A stretch of DNA of 10,917 nucleotides, taken from assembly GCA_934503275.1 (NCBI GenBank), contig CAKSVD010000036.1:1-10917 (forward strand), in the 5' to 3' direction. A program made the translations under genes and the position numbers. Within the stretch, counting starts at the first letter, position 1, and the number at the start of each line of letters is the position of its first letter. This stretch comes from an uncultured Faecalibacterium sp. (GTDB lineage: Bacteria; Bacillota; Clostridia; Oscillospirales; Ruminococcaceae). Under the pieces are notes generated by a model that was not told where the DNA came from, did not search any database, and was given only the letters and a program-made list of their open reading frames with translations. This document shows positions 1-6,630 of this stretch, piece by piece.

Positions 1-149
1 ATGATCTCGTTGGTCTCCTCGATGATCTTCTGGTTATCTTCGGGGGTCATATCGCCCTTTTCTTCCCATACATCACGAGAAGAAGTGCGACCTTTCAGAA
101 AAGTGGCAAAGAGCAGGCGGTCAAGGGGAGAGCGTTTTGTGGTGTCCAT
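1..149 (-). CDS. Hypothetical protein, N-terminal part only (cut by window edge)
   Basis: An open frame starts at ATG 149-147 and runs off the left edge after 49 codons. The protein begins MDTTKRSPLDRLLFATFLKG and continues into an acidic stretch (about residues 28-49) rich in Asp, Glu, Asn and Ile. I do not recognise the family. There is no signal peptide or clear membrane segment. A short GCGAGGC ribosome-site-like stretch lies about 8 bases before the ATG, and a good promoter lies 48-77 bases upstream. This makes it the first gene of a new transcription unit, separate from the transfer operon to its right. The opposite-strand frame over the same bases (1-186) has no promoter or ribosome site and reads as a shadow. 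The gene is well supported; its function is unknown. Confidence 0.7.
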   Translation of the reverse strand, partial: MDTTKRSPLDRLLFATFLKGRTSSRDVWEEKGDMTPEDNQKIIEETNEI

Positions 150-184
150 TGGCAAGCCTCGCTTTCTATTTTTGTCCGTACAAT

Positions 185-196
185 AAAACTGGTTTT
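185..196. promoter_or_regulatory. Dyad at the predicted transcription start (possible operator)
   Basis: AAAAC-TG-GTTTT is a perfect inverted repeat with 5-base arms and a 2-base centre. It abuts the -10 box and covers the predicted start site. A repressor bound here would block initiation. The arms are short and A/T-rich, so chance is possible. Confidence 0.35.
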
Positions 197-226
197 AGTA
201 TAGCATGAATGGAAGTATTCTATCAA
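197..226 (-). promoter_or_regulatory. Sigma-A-type promoter for the leftmost gene
   Basis: On the minus strand, TTGATA (226-221) and TATACT (202-197) are separated by 18 bases. Each box matches the consensus at five of six positions. A TG one base upstream of the -10 box makes it an extended -10 promoter. An A/T tract (AAAATTTT, 250-257) lies about 24 bases upstream of the -35 box and could act as an UP element. The predicted start is near 190, giving a leader of about 40 bases before the ATG at 149. This is the clearest promoter in the window. Confidence 0.75.
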
Positions 227-272
227 GCCCACTTTCTTGCGGGTTATGAAAAATTTTCGGAGCAAAAGAGCC

Positions 273-295
273 TATGTACGCCGCCCGCAGGCGGC
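273..295 (-). other. Stem-loop plus GTACATA heptamer after the TTRAP gene (copy 1)
   Basis: Read on the minus strand, GCCGCC (295-290), loop TGCG and GGCGGC (285-280) form a perfect 6-bp stem. It lies 5 bases after the TTRAP stop and is followed immediately by GTACATA (279-273). The T-run lies before the stem, not after it, so this is not a normal Rho-independent terminator. It is one of three elements with the same layout; the others are at 3866-3888 and 10395-10420. Confidence 0.65.
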
Positions 296-300
296 AAAAA

Positions 301-504
301 TCAGTCCATAGGAAACTCAACCTCCGCAAACTGCGCATCGGTCATCAGCTTCAGTTTTTCGATAACACCTTCAGACAGTTCGCGCAGGGCGGTTTCATCG
401 GGCATCAGATAGCACTGCATGAGCCGTAGTTCCTGCATCAGCCCCAGCCGGGAGCCAGTGTTGTAGAGCATCATCAGCATCAATTCCTCACCATTAAAGT
501 TCAT
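301..504 (-). CDS. Transposon-transfer assisting protein, TTRAP family
   Basis: This 67-residue protein resembles the TTRAP family (transposon-transfer assisting protein), small proteins found near the transfer genes of Clostridia conjugative elements. Their biochemical role is not defined. The family pattern is visible: an N-terminal M-x-F-x-x-E-E-L start, a middle helix with a Ser-Arg step, then an ELSEGVIEKLKLMTDAQFAEVEF tail-type segment in which Leu/Met-Ser/Thr-Asp-Ala-x-Phe-Ala is typical. I chose the ATG at 504 because GTGAGGG lies 6 bases before it; an ATG two codons earlier (510) would have its ribosome site touching the start. The gene overlaps the previous one by 11 bases (ATGAACTTTAA), so it is probably translationally coupled. 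It is the last gene of the transfer operon before the promoter at 197-226. Confidence 0.8.
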   Translation of the reverse strand: MNFNGEELMLMMLYNTGSRLGLMQELRLMQCYLMPDETALRELSEGVIEKLKLMTDAQFAEVEFPMD

Positions 505-1762
505 GGGCATCCCTCACTTTCCGGCAGACGGTGGGATTGCACTCCGGGGCATCGCACTTCTCTTTGAGCGTTTGCAAAACCGAGGTGCGTTCCGGCTTTT
601 TATCCAGAAACCCCGGCAGTTCCTTGAAGCCGATGCTGTCCACATAATGCGCTGAAATCTTCCCATCCTGATTCAGCATGATTACATCGCTGACCGACAG
701 GCTGTGCCCATGGTAATCCGTCGGGCGGGCGAAGTTGAATTTCTGGTACAGTTGTTCCAGTAGTTCTGCTTGCGGAACGCTGCGCTTTCCTTCCGGGAGA
801 TTTCCACGGTACAGGATCTCGTAATTTTCAACGGATGGAGCGATGTTCTGCTTGTTCAGATAGCGCATGGCGGCAAAGCGGAGCGCAGGGTCTGCATCCT
901 GTTGCAACTGCATGACCAGATAACAGTCGTGGCCGCTCTGCTGGAATTGCTTCATCCGGTATGACTGTATCTCATTTCGGTCTGCAAGTTTCTGGGCAAA
1001 TTCTTCTTGGCAGAGCGGGGTGCAGTCCTTGTTCCGCAGGTTGTGGGTGTACAGAATCTCGTCCCGCACTTCTTCGATCATCAGTTCGGGTGCGTCAATT
1101 TTCCCACGCTCCAACAGGCAACAGTCGCCCTGATAAAGAGAATACTCCCATGCGCCGCCCTCTGCCTGCACGGTGAGGTAATAGTCGTATTCCAGATTCC
1201 ACGCCCGCTGTTCCTGCTGGGTCAGCGGCTCCGGCTCCACGATGGCACGGCTGCGCGCCATGCGCTCTGCAAATTCACAGATGTGCTGCACCGAGGACCC
1301 AATCTTCATGTGGTAGTCATCGAGATATTCGACCTTCTCGGAGCGCTGATGTCCATCCGGGTAGGTTATCTGCACAACGCCGCCGTCCGGCACCCGGAAC
1401 AGCTCGTTGTACATCGGGTCAATGAAGCGCACATCATTGTCCGGCAGAGAGCGCGGAGCCAGATTTCTGCGCCTGCGAACCCCGGAGCGAAACTTCTCCA
1501 AGGTGGTAACGGCAACGTTCTGAATCCTCCCCACAGGCTCGTCCTGATGCTCTGCCAGATAGTACGCACGGGCGGTTTCGATGCGCCGCTGGGGGTTGCC
1601 CAGAGCTTCCCGTGGAATCTGCCCTTCCTCCACCGGGAGCGGGCTGTTCTTGTCAAAGACCTCGTACCCGACCCCTGCAAGATTTTCCCGCAGATGCAGA
1701 TACGTTTGCTCATTGATGAGGTAGACAGCCTCGTTGTCCTTTATTACGGCATCATCCTTCAT
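494..1762 (-). CDS. YodL / LPD28-like domain protein, 422 aa
   Basis: A soluble protein with no signal peptide or membrane helix. Residues about 110-175 (FRVPDGG, then an acidic YLDDYH stretch and HICEFAERM) resemble the LPD28 large-polyvalent-protein domain. Residues about 278-387 (D-C-Y-L-V-M-Q-L, E-N-Y-E-I-L-Y, GHSLSVSDV, SAHYVDSIGFKELPGF) resemble the YodL-like domain that often sits with DUF4316. Known polyvalent proteins of phages and conjugative elements are thought to enter the recipient with the DNA; that role here is inference. A basic patch RRRR lies at about 96-99, and a CX4CX4C cluster at 403-413 could bind metal. The start overlaps the topB stop (TGATG), with GAGGGTGG upstream, so the two are coupled. 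The domain names come from motif memory, not a search. Confidence 0.75.
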   Translation of the reverse strand: MKDDAVIKDNEAVYLINEQTYLHLRENLAGVGYEVFDKNSPLPVEEGQIPREALGNPQRRIETARAYYLAEHQDEPVGRIQNVAVTTLEKFRSGVRRRRNLAPRSLPDNDVRFIDPMYNELFRVPDGGVVQITYPDGHQRSEKVEYLDDYHMKIGSSVQHICEFAERMARSRAIVEPEPLTQQEQRAWNLEYDYYLTVQAEGGAWEYSLYQGDCCLLERGKIDAPELMIEEVRDEILYTHNLRNKDCTPLCQEEFAQKLADRNEIQSYRMKQFQQSGHDCYLVMQLQQDADPALRFAAMRYLNKQNIAPSVENYEILYRGNLPEGKRSVPQAELLEQLYQKFNFARPTDYHGHSLSVSDVIMLNQDGKISAHYVDSIGFKELPGFLDKKPERTSVLQTLKEKCDAPECNPTVCRKVRDAHEL

Positions 1763-3849
1763 CAGCAGCCACCCTCAAATTCCAGATTGAACTTGCTGCG
1801 ACCATCGACCTCAGTGCTCAGCAGCACGGTGGCGTTGTAGGTCTTACCCTTGGCGCTCTTGCAGTCCTTCAGGCGGACACGGCCATCCCGCAGCAGCTTG
1901 TCTGCCACATGAGCATCCATGCGTTTGCCGAGCCGTTTCAGAAAAGCATTGTCCTTCCACAGCACGAAACGGCAAGGGTTGGATTCACAGAACCAGCCCT
2001 TTTCACGCTCCACAACATTTGCACCGCAATTCGGGCAGATACCAATGATTTTGTTTTTCATAAGTGCATTCGCTCCCTTCGCAGCCTCGGTGGTCGTTAC
2101 CAGCGAGGAGATCATCTCTTTGATTTCAGTCATAAAAGTTTCCGGCTCCATTTCGCCACGCTCGATTTGCAGCAGCTTTGTTTCCCAATCAGCGGTCATT
2201 TCCGGGGATTGGATTTCTTCGGGCATCACGGTGATGAGGGCTTTGCCCTTGTCGGTGGGCAGCAGCACCTTGGTCTTTTTGCTGCCCTTGCGCTCCAGAA
2301 AGCCCTTCTGCACCAGTTTTTCAATGGTGGCGGCTCTGGTTGCCGGGGTTCCAATGCCCTGACGCTCCACGCCCTCCGGCATACTGTCTGCACCCGCTGC
2401 CTGCATAGCTGACAGGAGGGTATCCTCCGTGTAGGATTTCGGCGGCGAGGTCTGTCCCTCTTTCAGTTCGGCATCAGCAACGCTGCACTGGCTCTGCTCT
2501 TGCGCGTCGGGCAGAACAACTGCTTCCTTTTGCTTGCCCAGAAGTTCCCCCAGCATTTTTCGTTCCATGGCTTTCCATCCGTCGGACAACACCACCTTGC
2601 CCTTTGCGGAGAATTCCTCTCCGGCACAGATGGTAGTGAGCGTGGTTTCTGCATAGCGGTGCGGTTCACCTACGGCGCAGAGCAGCCGTGCGGCAATCAA
2701 CCGCAGAATATTCCGCTCTCCGGCAGGGAGGGCGGCAAGGTCTGCTTTTGCCATGCTTTTCGTGGGCAGCAGCGCATGGTGGTCGGTGACCTTGCTACCG
2801 TTGATGACCTGCTGCACATGGATGGGAACCGGCTCCTCCACGGCAAACGCCTTGCCCGTGTCCGTCACCAGCCCCGGAAGGGATGCCGCCATATCCTCCG
2901 TCAAAAAGCGGCTGTCCGTGCGGGGATAGGTGATGAGCCGTTTTTCGTAAAGACTTTGGGCATAATCCAAGGTCTGCTGTGCCGTAAATCCCAGCAGACG
3001 GTTGGCATCCCGCTGCAATGCGGTAAGGTCATAGAGCGGCGGCGGATTCTCGGATTTTTCTTTGCGCTCCATCTTCTGCACCGTGACGCGCCCCTCCTTT
3101 CGACATTTGGAAAGCAGCAGTTCGGCATCCACTTTCTGTGCAAACCGTTTGCTGGATGCGGTGCCGCCGTCTGCAAGGGTCAGGGCAACCGTGTAGAATT
3201 TCTCTGGCGTGAAGGCGGCAATGGCAGCTTCCCGCACCACCGTCATGGCAAGCACCGGGGTCATAACACGCCCCACTGCCAAGGGCTGGTTGTACAGACA
3301 CGAAAAAAGCCGGGACGCATTGATGCCGACCATCCAGTCGGCACGTTCCCGGCAGAGTGCTGCGTTGTACAGCGCATCGTATTCAGTTGACGGTTTAAGG
3401 TGGGCAAAGCCCTCTCGGATAGCGTTTTCCTCCATGCTGGACAGCCACAGGCGGGAGAAGGGCTTTTTGCAGCCTGCTTGCTGGTAGACAAGCCGGAAGA
3501 TCAGTTCGCCTTCACGCCCGGCGTCGCAACTGTTCACGATGCTGTCTACGTCCGGGCGGTGCATCAGCTTTTGCAGGATGCCAAACTGCTTTTTGGTGCT
3601 GGCAGACACCAGATACTGCCACTTTTGCGGCAGTATGGGCAAGTCTGCAATACTCCACTTGACGTATTTGGCATCGTAGACATTGGGCGGTGCCAGTTCC
3701 ACCAAGTGCCCCACGCACCAGCTGACAAGATAGCCGTTACCCTCAAGGTAGCCATCCTGACGGCTGGTCGCACCGAGGACTTTGGCGTAGGACATGGCAA
3801 CCGAGGGTTTTTCTGCTACAACTAGAATTGAAATAAGCGTTCCCTCCAA
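1762..3849 (-). CDS. topB: DNA topoisomerase III (type IA)
   Basis: A type IA topoisomerase that passes one strand through a transient break; in mobile elements it probably helps unwind or decatenate transferred DNA. Numbered from TTG 3849, the N-terminal Toprim domain shows A-E-K-P-S (12-16, E13) and CDAGREGE (108-115), with Gly111 where the usual DxDxE motif has its second Asp, a form I associate with element-borne TopB. The catalytic tyrosine is Y308 in RLITYPRTDSRF. ERQGIGTPATRAATIE (495-510) is a conserved type IA block. A C-terminal zinc-ribbon-like cluster uses C605, C608, C621 and C626. At about 690 residues it is full length. The coordinates use TTG, but that codon lacks an upstream ribosome site. 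ATT at 3834-3832, 7 bases after GGAGGG, fits better and would give M-S-I-L-V-V-A-E-K. Its TGA overlaps the next ATG by one base. Confidence 0.92.
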   Translation of the reverse strand: MEGTLISILVVAEKPSVAMSYAKVLGATSRQDGYLEGNGYLVSWCVGHLVELAPPNVYDAKYVKWSIADLPILPQKWQYLVSASTKKQFGILQKLMHRPDVDSIVNSCDAGREGELIFRLVYQQAGCKKPFSRLWLSSMEENAIREGFAHLKPSTEYDALYNAALCRERADWMVGINASRLFSCLYNQPLAVGRVMTPVLAMTVVREAAIAAFTPEKFYTVALTLADGGTASSKRFAQKVDAELLLSKCRKEGRVTVQKMERKEKSENPPPLYDLTALQRDANRLLGFTAQQTLDYAQSLYEKRLITYPRTDSRFLTEDMAASLPGLVTDTGKAFAVEEPVPIHVQQVINGSKVTDHHALLPTKSMAKADLAALPAGERNILRLIAARLLCAVGEPHRYAETTLTTICAGEEFSAKGKVVLSDGWKAMERKMLGELLGKQKEAVVLPDAQEQSQCSVADAELKEGQTSPPKSYTEDTLLSAMQAAGADSMPEGVERQGIGTPATRAATIEKLVQKGFLERKGSKKTKVLLPTDKGKALITVMPEEIQSPEMTADWETKLLQIERGEMEPETFMTEIKEMISSLVTTTEAAKGANALMKNKIIGICPNCGANVVEREKGWFCESNPCRFVLWKDNAFLKRLGKRMDAHVADKLLRDGRVRLKDCKSAKGKTYNATVLLSTEVDGRSKFNLEFEGGC
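3842..3847 (-). promoter_or_regulatory. Ribosome binding site of topB, pointing to an ATT start
   Basis: GGAGGG (3847-3842) is the only good Shine-Dalgarno sequence near the topB start. Its first G is the last base of the TTG codon, so it cannot serve that TTG. It is 7 bases upstream of ATT (3834-3832), and no ATG, GTG or TTG lies in the proper window in the topB frame. Confidence 0.6.
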
Positions 3850-3865
3850 TCTGTTTTCATTTGGA

Positions 3866-3888
3866 TATGTACGGCGGCAAATGCCGCC
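3866..3888 (-). other. Stem-loop plus GTACATA heptamer between DUF4366 gene and topB (copy 2)
   Basis: On the minus strand GGCGGC (3888-3883), loop ATTT and GCCGCC (3878-3873) form a 6-bp stem. It lies 6 bases after the DUF4366 stop and is followed at once by GTACATA (3872-3866). The arms are the reverse of copy 1 (GCCGCC...GGCGGC), so pairing is kept while each arm differs. No T-run follows, so it should not terminate. It probably lies in a continuous DUF4366-topB transcript. Confidence 0.65.
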
Positions 3889-3894
3889 TTGAAA

Positions 3895-4626
3895 TCAGAT
3901 GGGTTCGGTGTCCTGCTCGTCCGGGGCTTCGCCCTCATCCGGCATATCGGTCGGAATCTCAAAATCGCCCTTGTCCTCGGTGTAATTTGCATCAGGGTCA
4001 AGGGCTTCTTTTTCGGCCTGCTTTTTCTGCTTCTGCTTTGCGAAAGCGTAGAAAATGCCTCCTGCCGCCAGCGCAATCAGCACGACTACGCCCAGAAAGC
4101 CGGATGCGATCTTTGTGACCTTGTTTTCCTTGGGCTGTTCCTCGCCGGATGCCGCCGCTTCTTCTGCGGCTTTCTTGGCTTCTTCCTCGGCTTTCAGCTT
4201 ATCCTGTTCGGCCTGCGCCGCTGCTTCTTTTTCAGCGGTATAGGCATCGGCGGCATCTTCCTCCATCAGAGCCAGAAGGTCGGCTTCGTCCACAAGGTTC
4301 ATAAAGTGGACGGTCTGCTGCCCCTTGGCGTTGCGGTCAATCACCAGATAGAAAGTCGCACCCGACTTCGACACCAGCGTAATGAACTGCTGTCCGCTGC
4401 CATCGGAATAGTTGGTGTGGTAGTCGTCCACCAGCGTCAGGTTGCCCTCCGGGGTCAGGGCACCAGAGGTTTCGTCCGTGATGGTGACAACATCCTCCTC
4501 CACCACTTCCGGCAGAACAGGCTGCTCCACGGGGGCGGTATCGCCCTCAAAGGCAAGGGCGGGAGCTGCCATGCCAGCGCACAGTGCCGCCGATACCAGC
4601 AGCGCACCCAGTTTCTTAATCTTCAT
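3895..4626 (-). CDS. DUF4366-type secreted, membrane-anchored transfer protein
   Basis: A 243-residue protein with three visible parts. Residues 1-25 are a Sec signal peptide (MKIKKL, hydrophobic core, cleavage after APALA). An extracellular domain (about 26-125) contains N-Y-S-D-G-S-G-Q-Q-F and the F-Y-L-V-I-D-R-N and V-H-F-M-N-L-V-D-E-A-D-L motifs typical of DUF4366 proteins. It is followed by an Ala/Glu/Lys-rich coiled coil (about 130-165), a transmembrane helix (about 173-195) and a basic-then-acidic cytoplasmic tail. Its place beside DUF4315 and the NlpC/P60 gene is conserved in these elements; it may be a structural part of the channel outside the cell, but the function is unknown. ATG 4626 was chosen over ATG 4632 because AGGAGGT is 8 bases from the former and too close to the latter. 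It overlaps the DUF4315 gene by 11 bases. Confidence 0.85.
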   Translation of the reverse strand: MKIKKLGALLVSAALCAGMAAPALAFEGDTAPVEQPVLPEVVEEDVVTITDETSGALTPEGNLTLVDDYHTNYSDGSGQQFITLVSKSGATFYLVIDRNAKGQQTVHFMNLVDEADLLALMEEDAADAYTAEKEAAAQAEQDKLKAEEEAKKAAEEAAASGEEQPKENKVTKIASGFLGVVVLIALAAGGIFYAFAKQKQKKQAEKEALDPDANYTEDKGDFEIPTDMPDEGEAPDEQDTEPI

Positions 4627-4882
4627 CTGCATCGACCTCCTTCTCAAAAGTTGCGCCCACAGCAGACAGCGCAGCCGGGGTCGGAGTGGCGGTTGCGGAC
4701 TGCCGCAGCAGAGCAGCAAGCTGTTCCGGCGTGACCTTGGCAGTCCGCACCATCTCGTTGACCTCGGCGGAATCCTCCTCCTGAATGCGCCGCTCCAGAA
4801 TCTCGATGCGGTTGTTCAGCTTGATGCGGCGCTCCTTCTCTTTTTCCAGCATTGCCCGCAGCTTATCCGATTTTTCGCTCAT
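4616..4882 (-). CDS. DUF4315 family small coiled-coil protein
   Basis: An 88-residue, highly charged cytoplasmic protein. Residues about 5-45 (repeated Lys, Arg and Glu with Leu/Ile at heptad-like spacing) predict a coiled coil, followed by V-T-P-E-Q-L-A-A-L-L (50-59), the signature I associate with DUF4315, then an Ala/Thr/Pro-rich tail. Small proteins of this type recur between the NlpC/P60 and DUF4366 genes of Clostridia conjugative elements; no activity is known. The start at 4882 is supported by GGAGGAG about 6 bases upstream, in the 14-base gap after the NlpC/P60 stop. The longer open frame extending to 5182 is an artefact of overlap with the upstream gene. The 3' end overlaps the DUF4366 start. 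Confidence 0.85.
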   Translation of the reverse strand: MSEKSDKLRAMLEKEKERRIKLNNRIEILERRIQEEDSAEVNEMVRTAKVTPEQLAALLRQSATATPTPAALSAVGATFEKEVDADED

Positions 4883-4896
4883 AGTAACTCCTCCAA

Positions 4897-6630
4897 TCAT
4901 TTTGAAAGCCGTCCGAATCCTGCGAGATGTTTCTCCCAGTAGGACGAGTGAATGTTTGCGTACTTGATGGGGTCTCCGGCGCTGACCATCATGCCGTTGC
5001 CCAGATAGATCCCGGTATGGCTCATGCCGGGGGTGTCGTAGGTGCCTTTGAAAAAGACCAGATCGCCGGGCTTTGCTTCTGCTTCGGAAATGTGCTGGCT
5101 CTTGTTCCACAAACCGTTGGCGGTGGTGCGCCCCACATTGTAGCCGTTCTGGTTGTAGACCCAGCAGACGTAGCCACTGCAATCAAAGCCGGTTTCCGGG
5201 GTAGAGCCACCCCACACATAGGGCGTGCCCACATACTTTTGGGCTTCCTTGTAGATGGCGGCAAATTCCTCGTCCGTCAGGGCTTCTGCCGGAACCTGAT
5301 AGTCGATGCCCGGCGAGCCGGAACTATCGGAGCCACCGGGCGGCAATCCGCCGTTGAATAGATAAGGCCGACCGCCCAAGGTATCTTGGAAAATCTCGTA
5401 ACGTTTCCATTGGTCGTTATTCAGTTCTTCCCGAATGACCACTTCCAGCCCTTTGTTCACCAATTTGGTGTGAAAAATTCGATACTCGTAAGGCACCTGC
5501 GTGGGTACCGGGATTCCTGCCGGGCTGATGACCCACACGGTCTTATACCGTATCTGTACCTCCACCCATGTGGTCAGCTTGTACTGCTTTTTGAAGGTCT
5601 CTTTCAGCTTGCCCTGCACCTCCGACCGGGTGTAATCGTCATACAGGGTCGTGAGAAAAGAAGTCAACTGCCACGGGTCATGCTCGATGGGGTCAAGGTG
5701 ATACTGGTACTCATTGTAGCCGGGGTGGTCGGTAGGGGTGCGTTTGATTTTTTTATCCAGTTCCTTTTCCAGCTTTTTGTAGTCCTGCTCCGCACCCCGG
5801 ATGTCCCGGTCCTCGGCAGAGTACATGGTCTGCCCGGACACCTGTGTGCCGCCGGAAAAGAGGATGCCGCAAGACGAGAAGCCGGACATCACCATGAGGA
5901 TAAGCAAAAGAAAAACACCCACGATCACCAGAACGTGTGCGTTGCTTTTGGCGGCATTCATCAGCCCCTTTACGGCAGTGCTGACGGCAGTTTTGCCTTT
6001 CTCCACCGCCTGTTCCACGCCTGACCGGGCAGCAGATGCGCCGTTGGATGCCGCCTTACCGCCTGCGGTCTGCGCCGCTGTGCCCGACCGGGCGGCAGCA
6101 TAATAGCTCTGCCGGATATCCTGTTTCTGCCGCCAACGGGAAAGCCAGTTGGAACCGCCCTCACTGGTGCTGGATGCGCCTGCATCTTGTGCCGCAGTCG
6201 GCTCCGATGCAGAAGATCTTGCGGTTTTGGAGCATTTCTTGCCCTGCATCTTGGCTTTTTTCTTGAGTTTGCGGGCGTATCTGCTCTTGGAAATATCCCG
6301 GACATTTCCTGCCGCTTTTTCGCCCTCGCTCAACGCCTGCACACCGACGTTTTCATCCTCATACTGGTCAACTTCGTGATGCACCGCAGACCGGGCGGCA
6401 TGGGCGGCGTACATTTCCCGCTTCTGCGCCTTACTCAACCGGCTCAACTCGTCCGGGGTCAGTTCCGCCTTGCCAAACCGCAGATGCTGTGCCTTTTCCG
6501 CAGCTTTATCTGCATCGGTTTTCAGCTTTTTCTTTTTGGGCACCGTCTGCTCTACCTTGGCTTTTTTCGGGGGAGAACGGGTCTTTTTGGTTGAGGTTTC
6601 CTCTTTGATGTTCAGCTTCGGTTCGCTCAT
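4897..6630 (-). CDS. NlpC/P60 cell-wall hydrolase of the conjugation machinery (CD1108 family)
   Basis: A 577-residue bitopic membrane protein. The N-terminal ~230 residues are Lys/Arg/Ala-rich, low in complexity and presumably cytoplasmic. One transmembrane helix spans about 232-250, followed by an extracellular region (about 268-425) like that of CD1108-family proteins, a Gly/Ser/Pro linker, and a C-terminal NlpC/P60 peptidase (about 455-577). Catalytic Cys484 is in FDCSGYVCW and His538 in SHTGIYLGNG. The third polar position, 12 residues after the His in classical members (His in E. coli Spr), is Ser550. Such enzymes cut peptide stems to let the channel pass the wall. Unlike the Tn916 CwlT enzyme, no lysozyme-like domain is evident. 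It starts in an ATGA overlap with virB4, with GGAGG about 10 bases upstream. Confidence 0.9.
   Translation of the reverse strand: MSEPKLNIKEETSTKKTRSPPKKAKVEQTVPKKKKLKTDADKAAEKAQHLRFGKAELTPDELSRLSKAQKREMYAAHAARSAVHHEVDQYEDENVGVQALSEGEKAAGNVRDISKSRYARKLKKKAKMQGKKCSKTARSSASEPTAAQDAGASSTSEGGSNWLSRWRQKQDIRQSYYAAARSGTAAQTAGGKAASNGASAARSGVEQAVEKGKTAVSTAVKGLMNAAKSNAHVLVIVGVFLLLILMVMSGFSSCGILFSGGTQVSGQTMYSAEDRDIRGAEQDYKKLEKELDKKIKRTPTDHPGYNEYQYHLDPIEHDPWQLTSFLTTLYDDYTRSEVQGKLKETFKKQYKLTTWVEVQIRYKTVWVISPAGIPVPTQVPYEYRIFHTKLVNKGLEVVIREELNNDQWKRYEIFQDTLGGRPYLFNGGLPPGGSDSSGSPGIDYQVPAEALTDEEFAAIYKEAQKYVGTPYVWGGSTPETGFDCSGYVCWVYNQNGYNVGRTTANGLWNKSQHISEAEAKPGDLVFFKGTYDTPGMSHTGIYLGNGMMVSAGDPIKYANIHSSYWEKHLAGFGRLSK

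Noticed and set aside
1..186. Plus-strand 61-codon frame at the left edge
   Set aside because: The minus strand has a gene with start, ribosome site and promoter over the same bases; the plus frame has none of these.
280..300. Rho-independent terminator after TTRAP
   Set aside because: On the minus strand the T-run comes before the stem, and on the plus strand the stem is followed by A's. It fits the shared stem-loop element instead.
3835..3897. DUF4366-TopB fusion by stop-codon readthrough
   Set aside because: The two genes share a frame and only the TGA at 3897-3895 separates them, but topB has its own ribosome site, both proteins are complete, and no readthrough signal is visible.
4883..5182. 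Longer DUF4315 protein starting at 5182
   Set aside because: The extra 100 residues are an out-of-frame reading of the NlpC/P60 domain; ATG 4882 has a strong ribosome site.
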